Source of the DNA: Leucogyrophana mollusca
Lineage: Eukaryota > Basidiomycota > Agaricomycetes > Boletales
Direction of reading: 5' to 3'
NCBI GenBank assembly: GCA_021014945.1
Contig: MU266346.1
Span: forward strand, 62,001 to 126,000
DNA: 64,000 bases
In this document: positions 1-10,603 of the stretch, one piece after another
How positions within the stretch are numbered: position 1 is the stretch's first letter
Layout: each line of letters opens with the position of its first letter
Translations under genes and position numbers: made by a program
The notes under the pieces: generated by a model
What the model saw: the letters and a program-made list of their open reading frames with translations, nothing else
What the model was told of the DNA's origin: nothing
Databases searched by the model: none

Positions 1-1626
1 TAGGAATAGTGAGGCCAAATGTGAACGCCGTCTTCTTTACAGAAGTCCCGCGAGATAAACCAAAGGACATTCGAAAGTTGAGAAGCACTTATGAATCACG
101 ATCCGAACCCATCACATTTCAGGCTCAAACCTAGCGCAATGCTGGGGCTGGATTTCGTTCTGGGCTGACCATTCATAGATGCATCATACTCGCGCGGTTT
201 GGTCACCTTGACCACTAACAGGGCCTGTTCCAGGTCTCTTCTTTTATGCCACCACGGCTCACCTCAATCCAGAACTGGATGCTACTCAATTTGGCCGCGA
301 GCAATGTCCGCGCGTTTTGATTCTCCGTAGCGAGGGAGCCTGTTTCACTGGCGGGTTTTGAGCCATGCCTACGGCCGAGGAGTTGCGGGGTATTGACTTG
401 TTGCTCCTCCGTTGCATTTCACCCCGTTGTATGTTCAATTTACTGTGATCAAGTTAACCAGTTCATACCTACTGATTCTGACCACAGTTCGTCACCATTC
501 CGTCCGACCCAATTGTGGTGTTGAGTTAACTGCTGCACGGAGGGTTCGCATCATTGATGTACTCAACCAACCATACAATGATTCCACGGATTACGGGTGG
601 AAACGATTCACTGCGCTTCCCCGTATGCTTGCAGTTACTATAAGCGTTAGTTTTACCCGTACCAGACTAAACTATCCGTCTTATTCAGCCTACCTCTCAT
701 TGGTATCATTGTGACGTCCTTAGGAATCTCTCGACATGCGATACGTCTCGAACGCACCCGTCCTCCTCACCGTGTGGGAGAAGCTCTCCACGTACTCTCT
801 TTTTCGGAAATTGGCCACTCACGCCGCGCACTTTTGGGTTGACGCCGCCACTGCACTACGCTCCAGTATAGCTCTTGCGCACTTCCTTTCATCATTTTGC
901 GCAAGGTATTTTGGGCGGGAATCTTGCTGTCTCCGAGACAGCAAGATTGTTCAGTTGGGATTCCACATCGACCGATATGGCGTGGTTGGTACCACCCTAT
1001 TCCACAGTGGCACAGTGTATCCCACCAGGTATGTCGCTCATCATGGAGCTAGCATAATCAACTCCATCAAAATCGAAGGACGCACCTTCGCAATGTTGTC
1101 TTTCCCCCCGGGATGTGAGCATATTCGAGGGCCAGCTTACATTCGTTGTTGCATGNNNNNNNNNNCCCCCCCCCCCCCTTTCTCCGACAAAAGGAAATCC
1201 CTGGAGACTGTTGTCCGTGCTGGAGCACTCGGGTTCGCATATATAACGTATGTAGATACTTCGCACTGTAGTTACATTGAATACACTGTACACTTGCTAA
1301 TATTCCCACGCATTCAGGCAATTATCCGGAGACTTTCCTTACCTCCAAACCCCTCGTACTATAGGAGAGAATTGTCGAATAAGCTATGGCGGACACGGCA
1401 AAACTGGTTTGGAGGAAATCTGAGTTGTAATTGTGAAGATATCCAGCTTGCACGTCGACCATCTCGGACCTCGTCATTGCCGCCGCCACAGCTGCCAAAT
1501 AGACAACGTGCCGGCAGGTGCCGAGTTCCAAGTAGGTTCCTCAGCGAAGCGAGGTATGTCTTGTCTATGGTACTCAGCACCTACACCACAGTACTTTAAC
1601 TTTGTAATCTCGCCTCGTCTCGCAGC
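1..1626. other. Left-edge region without a recognisable gene
   Basis: I see no convincing coding region here. The longer open frames lack family motifs, use non-ATG starts, and one runs through the assembly gap. The last part, from about 1,400, presumably holds the promoter and 5' UTR of the DUF2461 gene that begins at 1627. A decayed transposable element cannot be excluded, because this would need a repeat search of the whole genome. Confidence 0.5.
1156..1178. other. Assembly gap (10 N) followed by a run of 13 C
   Basis: Ten N characters at 1156-1165 are followed directly by 13 C at 1166-1178. The N block is probably a nominal placeholder of unknown true length next to a poly-C tract that stopped the assembly. 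Any open frame crossing it is meaningless. Confidence 0.95.
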
Positions 1627-3440
1627 ATGCCTGCCACACGATCCAGGTCAACGCGTACTGCTGTCAATAAAACATCACTGCGTGCTACCACTCGCAACGA
1701 TGCCGCTCACAATGACGCTTCCCCAGTATCGTCAGGGGGAGAAAGCGTCGGGCCCGAGGACGAAAGCGACGACGTGAAATCTCTGCATAGTGACGCACTA
1801 GATGAGGATTCAGATGCCTTTGTGAAAGGGACGGCGCGTGACAAGAAGCGCAGGAGACCAACTAAAGCAAAGATGAAGGCCGCTACCCCCGTGAAAAGCA
1901 GTTCTCCGAAGAAAACGCCAGCGAGAAAAAGAAGAAAGGTCGAAGACGAAGCACAAACGGGCGAGGACGATGCGGAATTTGATGTCAAAGACGGCCAAGA
2001 AGTTGTTGGTGTGGTTGTGCAAGCTCCCAAGACCGGCTGGGGTACTTGTGCTCTCGTTCCTTCCTACTTTCATAGCGGGCTGATTTCCCGTTAAGTTCCA
2101 GCTGGACAAGTCTCCCAAAACACGCTAGATTTTCTTAAAAATCTGAAGGATCCAGCATGCAACGACCGTGAATGGTGCGATGGATATCTCTTCTTTCGTT
2201 GCTCATGACTTTAATAAGTTTTTCGAAGGTTTAAACTTCATGGTCTGTTCCACTCGTGTTGTAGGCACTGTTTTCTTCCAGCTCACTTGCCTCCGTACTT
2301 CACCCAGAACCCATTTATCGTCGTGCCGAGGTCGAGTTCAAAGCTTTCATCGACTCGTTCACTGAGGTCCTCACTGAAGTCGATTCACAAATACCTCCAT
2401 TGCCGCCGAAAGATGTAATTCATCGAATATATCGTGACGTTCGCACATCCCTTCTCCGTAGTTGTTTTGCATCGTAATTATGACGTTGGTTTGCTTAGAT
2501 TCGGTTCAGCAATGACAAGACTCCTTACAAGACCGGATTCTCAGCCAGTTTCTCGAGAAGCGGTCGCAAAGGACTTTTTGCTTTCTGTGCGTCTCGAAGA
2601 TCTGATCAAGCTCTTAGATACTTACATTGACGCTGTTGTAGATCATGTGTTCGTCACGCTTTGATTCACGCGTCTACCGGTAGCTGACGAAAAGTGGCCT
2701 TATCTAGCATGGGTACACATTGATCTCATATATGTGGTACTTGCGCTCACTCTCATGCTGAAACGTAATTTTAGTGAAACCTGGAGGAGAGAGTATGTTC
2801 GCTGCAGGCGCGTGGTGTCCAGGCAAAAATGAACTAGCAACCTTGAGGTAGTTATCATCCGAAGCACATTCCATGCCCAATGCTGATTCTTGTGTTTCCA
2901 GGAGCCATATTCAGCGCTCGTCAAGACGACTACGCGATATTATATCAGGTCCTGATTTCGTGGCGTACTTTGGCGAACCGCGTCCTCACCCTCGTGGACA
3001 GCGGCAGAATGTGTTCGGGCATGATGATGAGCTCAAAGTCGCACCCAAAGGGATCGACAAGAACCACAAGTGCGCGCGTTTGCATTACCTCGCGGTTTCT
3101 GTGTGCTAATGCTACCATGGGGGCAGAGATATCGACCTCTTAAAGTGTCGCACCTTGGCTGTTTCTTGCAGGTGCGTACACGACTTCCCCTTGTATGCAT
3201 CGGCCTGATGCCCCCTCTTGTGACAGATTCACAGACGAGCAGGTGCTGTCGCCAACGTTCAACGAAGAGCTGAGGAAGGTTGCGCAAATAGTTCAGCCGC
3301 TTGTTCATTGGTGCGGTATTCATGGCCAGTGGCCTGTTTTTTCTGGCTCACACATGATTAGCCTGAACGATATGATGACACTTCCCGTCGAAGACGACTC
3401 AGACGGCGACTCAGAGGAAGCAGAGGAAGTTGGAGAATGA
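1627..3440 (+). CDS. DUF2461 (TIGR02453) family protein with basic nuclear-type N-terminal extension
   Basis: The first exon opens with MPATRSRSTRTAV and encodes a basic and acidic tail with clusters such as KKRRRPTKAK and RKRRKVEDE that look like nuclear localisation signals. The DUF2461 domain follows, spread over several exons: TLDFLKNL, NDREW, YRRAE, IPPLPPKDVIHRIYRDIRFSNDKTPYKT (split by an intron at 2439-2498), KPGGESMFAAGAW, FGHDDELKVAPKGIDKNH and FTDEQVLSPTF. The domain is widespread in bacteria and fungi and its biochemical role is not established. The C-terminus is acidic. Two places are odd. The intron after the NDREW block (about 2177-2218) keeps frame only if one G is added at the donor. 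A 181-base stretch between the KGLFAF and KPGGES blocks holds no clear exon. Family assignment is firm; the exact exon set is not. Confidence 0.8.
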
Positions 3441-3740
3441 GAGACAGTGACAGTTATATTTTCTTATGTTCCTCGATTCCTCCTTCGGCAAGTAATCATT
3501 TGATAATTGTTGCCTTTATTCTTCCCTTCATTCTGCGAGAGGGTGGTCGCTTAAAAGATATCATCTCCTTCATGCATTCAACCCAGCACATGTGGGGTCA
3601 CTTGGCTTTGAAAATGCGGCAGGCCGACGTAAGTTGGCTACATCCAGCTAAGTTGGGCAAGTGACCAAGTTCCATCAGTATACTCTTTTCGAAGGTCGAT
3701 ATCGCCCATCTCGCACCCACTGACGTACTCCTGGACCCAT

Positions 3741-4096
3741 TTACATATTCCGTCCGTCAGCAGGCAGGTCTAGGTGTTCATTGCTGTCAATGTACACATC
3801 CGCACTACGGCCCTCATCCTCCACACTCGGTCCTTCGCGACCTTGTTCTACGCTATCGTCACCTTGCGGTAGGCTAAGGAAGGACTTCGCGTATGCCCAC
3901 TCTGCAGACAGTAAGCTGAGCCCATCGTCAGAGCGCCGCGCGACCAGGTCCATGACGTGTCTGAGATGGCGAAGGGGGGTGAGTGGTCGGAAGGGAATTT
4001 CAGCTGCAATAGTATATTAGAAACACCGCTTGTATCCATGCGCTGGCGTGTGTTGACGTTCATACCGCCGCTGCAGCCTGCATCCCAAATCCACAT
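3741..4096 (-). CDS. Small hypothetical protein
   Basis: A two-exon model reads well. It starts at ATG 4096 (MWIWDAGCSG), has a 62-base intron with good GT and CAG ends at about 4004-4065, and continues in frame with EIPFRPLTPLRHLRHVMDL and an acidic C-terminus ending PADGRNM. The result is a protein of just under 100 residues. I do not recognise a family. It lies just downstream of NOP53 on the same strand, about 70 bases after the NOP53 stop, and tail to tail with the DUF2461 gene. It could also be NOP53 3' UTR. Composition and the clean in-frame splice argue for a real gene, but no homologue is known to me. Confidence 0.4.
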
Positions 4097-4167
4097 CCGC
4101 TTACAAGCCAAAGCTTCCTCAATCGTATCATATAGTCACATCGTAAGGGCAACAAACCTGTGTTATC

Positions 4168-5958
4168 TTACTCAAATCTCTTCCACGCATGCTTCTCGTA
4201 CTCCTTAATTCGGTACTTGCGTCTCGTAGGTCTATAAGAAGATAGGCATTAGGCATGAGACGTAATCTGACACGCGGTAGGGACCGATCGACGTACAGCA
4301 CGGGGACGCGCGGTTCGATGAGAGCGCGCTGCTGCAGGCTGCGGAAACGATCGCGGAAGAGGTTACCTTCGGGCTACATCGCAGCACGATCAATAAATGA
4401 ATTAGTCGTCTCATCCCTCCCCCTCTCGACAAAAAACAGATAAGCCAACCTTCAATGACCGTAAGTTCTCGCTCAACTCCTCTCCAATCTGCACATCAAC
4501 ATCTATCTCGGGGACCTTATGCTTCCCAAGCCTCTGCCCCGCTAGGCCATCCCGCAGCTTCGCCCGCAGCGCGAGCCTCCGCGCGAGCCGCGCCTGCTCG
4601 TGTGCTTGTTGTATCTTGCCGGCTGCGGAGCGGAGAGATTTTGCGGCGGGTATAGACGCAAGGAGACGTTTTTTGGAGGCTTTTTCGGCGAGGGCTTGTT
4701 TCTACAAATGTGATGAGAGGGCGGGAATTCGCGTTAGTGATAGCCCCAAAGGGGGGGATGGCGGACGGCGTACCTCTGCTCGCAGTTTCGCAGCTCTCGC
4801 ATGCTGCTGCTTCGTCTTGCGTGCAGGTAACTTTGTGGGTATTACCACCTCTGCAGCTGCGTCATCCACATCTTCGTCTCCCCCTACCTCGTCGACGACC
4901 ATCCCTGCGGGAACGCCGACAACGTCCCCCTCTTCCGCCGGCCTCCTCGCGCTCGCGATACGCTGCCGGATCGCGGCGAGACGGTCTGCCTCTTGTGCGC
5001 GCCGATGCTCGACCGCATAGGCTTTTAGAATGAGGGCTTCGTGCGCGGACGCAGGGGGATTGTATGATGCGCCTTGGTGGGGCTCGGCAATGGCGGGGAG
5101 CTCGATTGCGTCGCGTGGGTGGCCGAGGTCAGGTTTCTGTCATCAAATCAGATCAAAGTCAGCTAGGATAGAGTAGAAAATAAGATACAATAGAGACACG
5201 GCAAACACTGACTTTTATTTTAGCCCTCTTCACTGTCTCCAGTCCATCCCGGACGTCTTCCTCCTCCACAGGCACCCAAGCGTCGTATCCACCGCTGTTC
5301 TTCACAGCATTGCTGACATCGATGATCGCGCTCCCCGCGCCGAATTCCGTGGGGTCCATTATAGCATTCAAGGGACCTTTTTGCGGACGCCTGGCCATGC
5401 GGAGGAGCCGCTGCTTGTCGGCGGGGCTTATCTTAACGCCAGCCTTATGATTACGTTTTACGCTCGCTGACGGGCGGGAAAAGACGGCGGGAATGGCGGA
5501 TCGCTGCGCTAGGATTTTTGTCGCGGTCAACTCGGCTTTTGAATAGCGCGGGAGGGATTTGCGGACTATGCATGGCAAGACAGTACAGAGCAGGACAGGG
5601 TCAAAATTAGCATCGGTGACCCAAGCAGGTCAGCTATGGATTGTACGTACTTTTATCGTCCCCTCGTACATCGATCTGGAACAGCTGCTCGTCTGTCTGT
5701 TTTTGCAAGATCGAGCTTCGCAGGATGAGTATCGTCACCGCTTCAAAAGTTCTGAATCACGTACCCAGTTACCCGTTCCTCTGCCCGAAGTCCCTCCAAC
5801 CCCTCCTCGACGGGGTCAATGTCAATGTTCTTCCTCCAAGCACGCTTGCCCTTCCGGCTGGACTGTGTATGCTGCGACGGTGCGCCGACCGCCGACCGAG
5901 CGGATTTTTTGGTGCTGGCTGAAGGTGCGGCCATTTTTGCTGGTTTTTTTGGGGCCAT
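4168..5958 (-). CDS. NOP53: Ribosome biogenesis protein Nop53 (GLTSCR2/PICT1 family)
   Basis: Nop53 is a nucleolar factor for late 60S subunit maturation; in yeast it recruits the Mtr4-exosome to trim 7S pre-rRNA. The protein starts MAPKKPAKMAAPSAS and soon shows the family signature KRAWRKNIDIDPVEEGLEGL. Middle exons carry LPRYSKAELTATKIL and DAWVPVEEED. The C-terminal signature is clear: GKHKVPEIDVDVQIGEELSE, then after a short intron PEGNLFRDRFRSLQQRALIE, and after a final intron RKYRIKEYEKHAWKRFE with the stop at 4168. Alanine- and arginine-rich linkers in between are typical. The order of blocks matches the family along the full length, so the gene looks intact. The last codon is followed by TAAG, so a donor there is possible but less likely than a stop. 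Confidence 0.9.
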
Positions 5959-6329
5959 CGCGCGCGACGGACGAGGGGCAAGGGGGGAGAGAGGTATTGA
6001 TTCGCACTGACCCTTGGCGGGAGGGAACGTCGTTCCGGGTTAAGGTTTAGCGTCACAAATGTCACGTCACGAATTCCGTCGACTGTGACAATCTACCCGG
6101 AAATGCAACACTTTGAAAACGTCGCGAAATCGACGAAATCGCAAAATTGGGCCGCACTTTGCCTTTTTAACCACTTGTTCAACAACAAGTCGCGACGGGG
6201 TACAAATATATAGAAACCGTTCGCAACCATACATATATCCGCTGGTGTCAATGTTTTGTACAGTCACAGTACTGCGATCAAACCCACGTCCCCCCTCGCT
6301 CCCCGATCTACTTTACACCTCATCTAAGG
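5959..6329. promoter_or_regulatory. NOP53 upstream region / xylosidase 3' flank
   Basis: This spacer lies between the 3' end of the xylosidase gene and the NOP53 start; both genes are on the minus strand. It carries a CRE-like element (TGACGT on the minus strand, 6064-6069) about 105 bases upstream of the NOP53 ATG. No open frame of note is seen. Confidence 0.35.
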
Positions 6330-9137
6330 TTATGACATCACGGCGGTGGTGTCTTGCGGGAATTCCGTAAGTTGCGCAGCATTACCTGTCAGCTGGAACT
6401 GGTAGGTAAGCTCTCCGGTCGTGTCCAATGCAACCTCGTAGTCTCCGGGATAGAGCCACATGTTACCGTAGGTGTCCGCCCTAGCAATGGAGCCCAAGGT
6501 GACCGATAGTTCAGCTGTGGAGGTGGCTCCAGGAGCAATGTCATGAAGGCGAGTGTAGGTGATGAGCGCTTTGTTGGGGTATGGGGTTGGTCCGTATGTT
6601 CCATTGACGAACAGGAGCGAGACGTAGTCAGAGGTGACTTTCCCAGTGTTGGTGACGTCGACCTCGAAAGTGGCAAACGGTGCGAGATCGAGATAGGAAG
6701 CATATTTCCCGCTCTCGACCAGGGTTTGGATGTTGTATGTGCTGGCCGGCGCCTTTGCCCACTTGTAGCTGAAAGTTGTGTAGTGCTCGCCGGAGCCGAA
6801 CGCGTAAATTGGGGTGCCAGTGTACCATTTGTAGGTACGGCCGGGACTGGTTGCGTTTGGTCGAAGGTTCATGTCGGTCATAGGGATTTCGTATACATAG
6901 TCGGCAGGATATTGCGTGACAGGAAGCCGCCCAGCAGGAGCAACTTTTCCGCTTATGATGTCGAAGAGGGCCTTACCGCCGCTCTGACCGGGATATCCAG
7001 CCCACACAAGTGAGTTGACCTAAACAAACAATTAGCGTGGCACGTCACCTCGCAATGCGAGAAGCTCACCGAGGCGTTGCCTTTGAGCACGGTATCGTCA
7101 ACCTGCCCTCCACCGAACTGCACGACAACCAAAGGCTTTCCTACAGCCTGCAGCTCGGCCACCAAGTCGAGCTGGTTGCCGGGCCAAGTGATGTAGTTGC
7201 GGTCGTTTCCTTCGCTTTCGACGGTCTCGTCGATTCCCCCGGCATAGATGACGACGTCGGCTTCCTGCGCAGCGGCTACTGCAGCGGCGAATCCACTGGT
7301 GTCGTTGGAGGTGATGTTCGTCCCGAAGACATAAGTAACGTTGTATCCTTCCTCCATTGCACCCATGAGGGGGCTGATGAGATAGGGCGCAACTCCGAAG
7401 TAGTTTCCTTGCATCTCGTTGGTGGCGTTGGCCCAAGGGCCAATTAACGCGACGTTCTTGACGTTGCTCGAGAGCGGGAGAGTGCCATCGTTCTTAAGGA
7501 GGACGATACCCTCAACGGCGGCTTGGTACGCGAGCTGCTGCGCCTGAGGGGTATCAACGTTGTTCCAAGTGTATTGTCTATAGGGCTGCAACTCGGCGGG
7601 GTCGAAATAACCAAGGCTGGGTAGACATAATGAGATGGGTTGAATATTGGAACATGTGACCTTACCGGATAAGGGAGGAGTACTGGTGGATCAACGCCGT
7701 CCTCAGCTCAGTCTCTGTGATGAGCGATTCATTGTATGCTGTAGGCAGCCATTCGCTGTAGAAGGTCCCACAGTCAATATCTGTTCCAGCCTTCAACGCA
7801 TCCGCCACTGCTTGCTGTGGTGTAGCTGTGTAGTTATGGGGGCTAGAAGTTGGGCGAGCAGGGAGTGAAGGAGGAAGCGAAGGTGGTGGGCCGTAAAGAC
7901 GTAGAAAAGGATGGGCGGGAAGTGGTGGTAAGTGGCGGGTGACCAGAGGGAAGTGGAGGGCAGGAGGGCAAAGGAGAGTTTGGGGTGGGAATGGATTGGA
8001 ATCAGATCCATATGTCAAGCCTCGTATGGCTATCACTCACTCATAGATATTATCCACGGCATCACAATCGCTCGTGATCAAGGGGGGGATGAGCATATGC
8101 TTCCCTGAAAGAGGTGGAACTTACCCAACGGTCTTGAGTAAAGCCCCAGAAGTCCCGGAGGATGTCTTGGAGGAGGTACGTGTCTGCGCAGGATGGAACA
8201 CCATTAACAGCGTTGTAGCTACACCTAAATGATCCCGGAAAAAGCCCTGGGTTAGCCCAAAACCGATCTGAGGGGAAGGGGTGAACATACATGGCAGCCC
8301 CGACTTTGGCGTCTCTGTAGCAACTCTGGAAAGATGGCAGGTAGAATTCACTTAGGTCTTGTGTCGTAATGACAGCATTGAACCCGTAGCGAAGGTTCCC
8401 ATCCCAGTCTTCGAGGTCATAGCCAGCAAAGTGCTTGCAGGTAGAAACGACCTGGAAATAAGGTTCGGGGTCGAGGCCGCCTTGGAGGCCGATCACGAGG
8501 TTGTATACGTATTGGGAAAGGTGGTATGGGTCTTCTCCAGGCGTCTCTTGGCCTCGTCCCCATCGTGGATCCTTGAATGGGTTGATGTTGGGCGTCCAAA
8601 AGTCGAGACCGGCCCTACCGTAGTTATTGAAGGCCCGCCCCTCCATCCCGACAACAGAGCCGACGGATTTGATGAGCTCATCATCGAAAGCTGCGCCCAT
8701 GATGATTGGTTGAGGGAAGGACGTCGCATAACTGAAAGGGCCCGAAGTCGAGAAATTTACGCCGGGACTGTCAGCAACCCCATGCTAAAGAGCGATACGA
8801 AAAGGAGCCATGATCAGTGAACTATCCTCTGGACCCAGCGCAGTCGCATGAGTAGTAAGCGCGAAACATAACGCAGACTCACCAGCCCCTCAGACCACCA
8901 CTGGTATGCCGGGAGGCCGAGACGGGGAACGCCGGGCGCGGTGCTATCGGTGTTATTGATGAGTTCGTCAACAGTGAACAAGCTGACGAGCGCTGTAGCA
9001 CGGGTGATAGGATCCAAAGTCATGTCACAGACGGCATTATAGGCAAGAGGACCGCTTTCGCAGTCAGGGAAACTATAAGCAGAGGCATAGCCTACGGAAA
9101 GCGCAGAGGCGAACAACGCGAGCTTTGAGCGTCCCAT
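6330..9137 (-). CDS. Secreted glycoside hydrolase family 3 beta-xylosidase
   Basis: This enzyme probably releases xylose from the non-reducing ends of xylo-oligosaccharides outside the cell. An N-terminal signal peptide (MGRSKLALFASALSVGYASA) precedes a Cys-containing start typical of fungal GH3 xylosidases (CESGPLAYNAVCD). The catalytic N-terminal domain shows YQWWSEGL, DFWTPNINPFKDPRWGRGQE, CKHFAGYDLE, CSYNAVNGVPSC and the nucleophile motif TSDCDAVDNIY. The second GH3 domain has VLLKNDGTLPL, and the C-terminal half ends with a fibronectin III-like domain (FGSGEHYTTFSY, WLYPGDYEVALD). Many N-x-S/T sites fit secretion. One intron (about 7843-8040, 198 bases) is three to four times longer than the others in the window and pyrimidine-rich; the join restores the family sequence NIYDPHNYTATPQQ. 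All catalytic motifs are present. Confidence 0.93.
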
Positions 9138-9200
9138 GGCGAACCCTTGATCTCGAACGGTGAAGGGGCGTCAGCGCGAAATGGTACCACGGTCATCTTG

Positions 9201-9208
9201 TTTATATA
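9201..9208 (-). promoter_or_regulatory. TATA box of the GH3 xylosidase gene
   Basis: The minus strand reads TATATAAA here, 63 bases upstream of the xylosidase ATG at 9137. A SYGGRG match (GCGGAG, 9211-9216, plus strand) lies next to it and could be a carbon-catabolite repressor site, though one such match is expected by chance. Confidence 0.6.
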
Positions 9209-10603
9209 GTGCGGAGAATCCGCCACTCCTAAGCCCGCCTGTCATCACCATCGCTCACGAGAGTAAAACGGCGAGGCGGACCGCTACGAGAAGAAAAGTA
9301 GAACACGAGGAAGAAGACGCGGCCTGCGTCATCGGGTCAGTCAGGTGTTACAAGGACTGGTTCCACTGCCCATGGCTTACCGCATCGTCACGTCCACGAA
9401 GCAGAGGTTTCATTGACCAGCGGGTCATATGAACCCGGTGTTCGTTCCGTGGCTTGAATTAGAAACTCAGTCGGCATCCACGCAGCTTGTGTCGCGCACA
9501 GGGAGGTGTCATGGACGCCCGCTGACTCCCCTGCGAGTCAGAATGACCCATGGATTGGCAAACGCAATACAAAGACAACTCACTAACGCCTCTTCGGCAC
9601 TAAAGCCCAGGCCTCGTGATGAAGCGTGTAAGCATACGGGAATCAGAACAGCCTGAAACCCTTAGCCGATCAAAAGCAGAAATACGAGCGCCCAAGATGC
9701 CTACTTTTATAAATAAAAGCACTAGCCGCGGCACCTCTCACGGTGCGAACGGGAATCAGTTCTCAAGGATGCAACATCTGTGGTAGCGTTAAAGCGGCTG
9801 ATGAACACACGATCAGCCAAGGAAAAGGCCTGCCGTATCGAGGGTCGTTACATGGAAGTCAGGCACTAGCCAGGTAATCCACAAAACTGCAATGCTGGCC
9901 TTCCTGGACGTGGTGCTCATCGCGGAGAAAAATCGCATGGCGAATTAAACCTACTCCACGTGAGTGATGGGATCGGCCTCGACAACCATCATGGGTCTTG
10001 CTAGCAGAAATATATTCGCGTCCGTTTCGTCCGGATGCGGAACTAAACATAGGGACCAGGCTTCGCTCCGAGAATCCGAGGGAGACCACACCAAGCATCC
10101 AATGTCGTCGATTGGTTGTTGAAGATGGCAACGTCTGGACAATTAGTGCAGGTCGGGACGGACAGTCGATCCATCGGTACCCGAAGCAAGCCAGGAAGGT
10201 ATGCATGGGTAATATTTAGTCGCCTCCGGGCATGAGCCAGTCGTCGGGTGATATCTGACCTGGTCAATTGAGAATCTATGCCGCATAGAAAGTTGTTCAG
10301 AGTGGTCGCTGCGAGACCTTCCTACACGAAAGAATTGAGCAGCGAAGCTGGTGAGGATATCCGATAGGTGAACTGACGAAACCGAAAAATCTAAGAAATA
10401 AGCACGAGAAAACCCGAATATACACAGCCAATTACATAACAATGCAATTTGGCTGTAAAACGCGATCAGGTGACACCCGAACCGTGTCGCGCTTGCTTGC
10501 TCAGTTCAAGACTCCTCAAGACCCTTCAAGGCCCCAGGGCATTGGGAAACCGAATCAACAATATAGCCTCAAGAGTGACTTATACATCTATACCTCTCTA
10601 GAG
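9209..10603. other. Divergent intergenic region upstream of the xylosidase and the FHA gene
   Basis: About 1.4 kb without a gene I can support. It separates the minus-strand xylosidase from the plus-strand FHA gene and must contain both promoters. A GGCTAA hexamer on the minus strand at 9662-9667 matches the XlnR core of ascomycetes, but basidiomycetes mostly lack XlnR, so I give it little weight. An open frame leading into the FHA gene from 10442 has its own ATG, but the ATG at 10604 (MDPSEIGRFG) lies just before the FHA domain and is the better start. Confidence 0.45.

Noticed and set aside
736..1599. 287-codon open frame at the left edge
   Set aside because: It runs through the N gap, has no domain, and its composition is not protein-like.
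9662..9667. GGCTAA hexamer upstream of the xylosidase, XlnR-like
   Set aside because: XlnR is an ascomycete regulator, and a single 6-base match in 1.4 kb is expected by chance.
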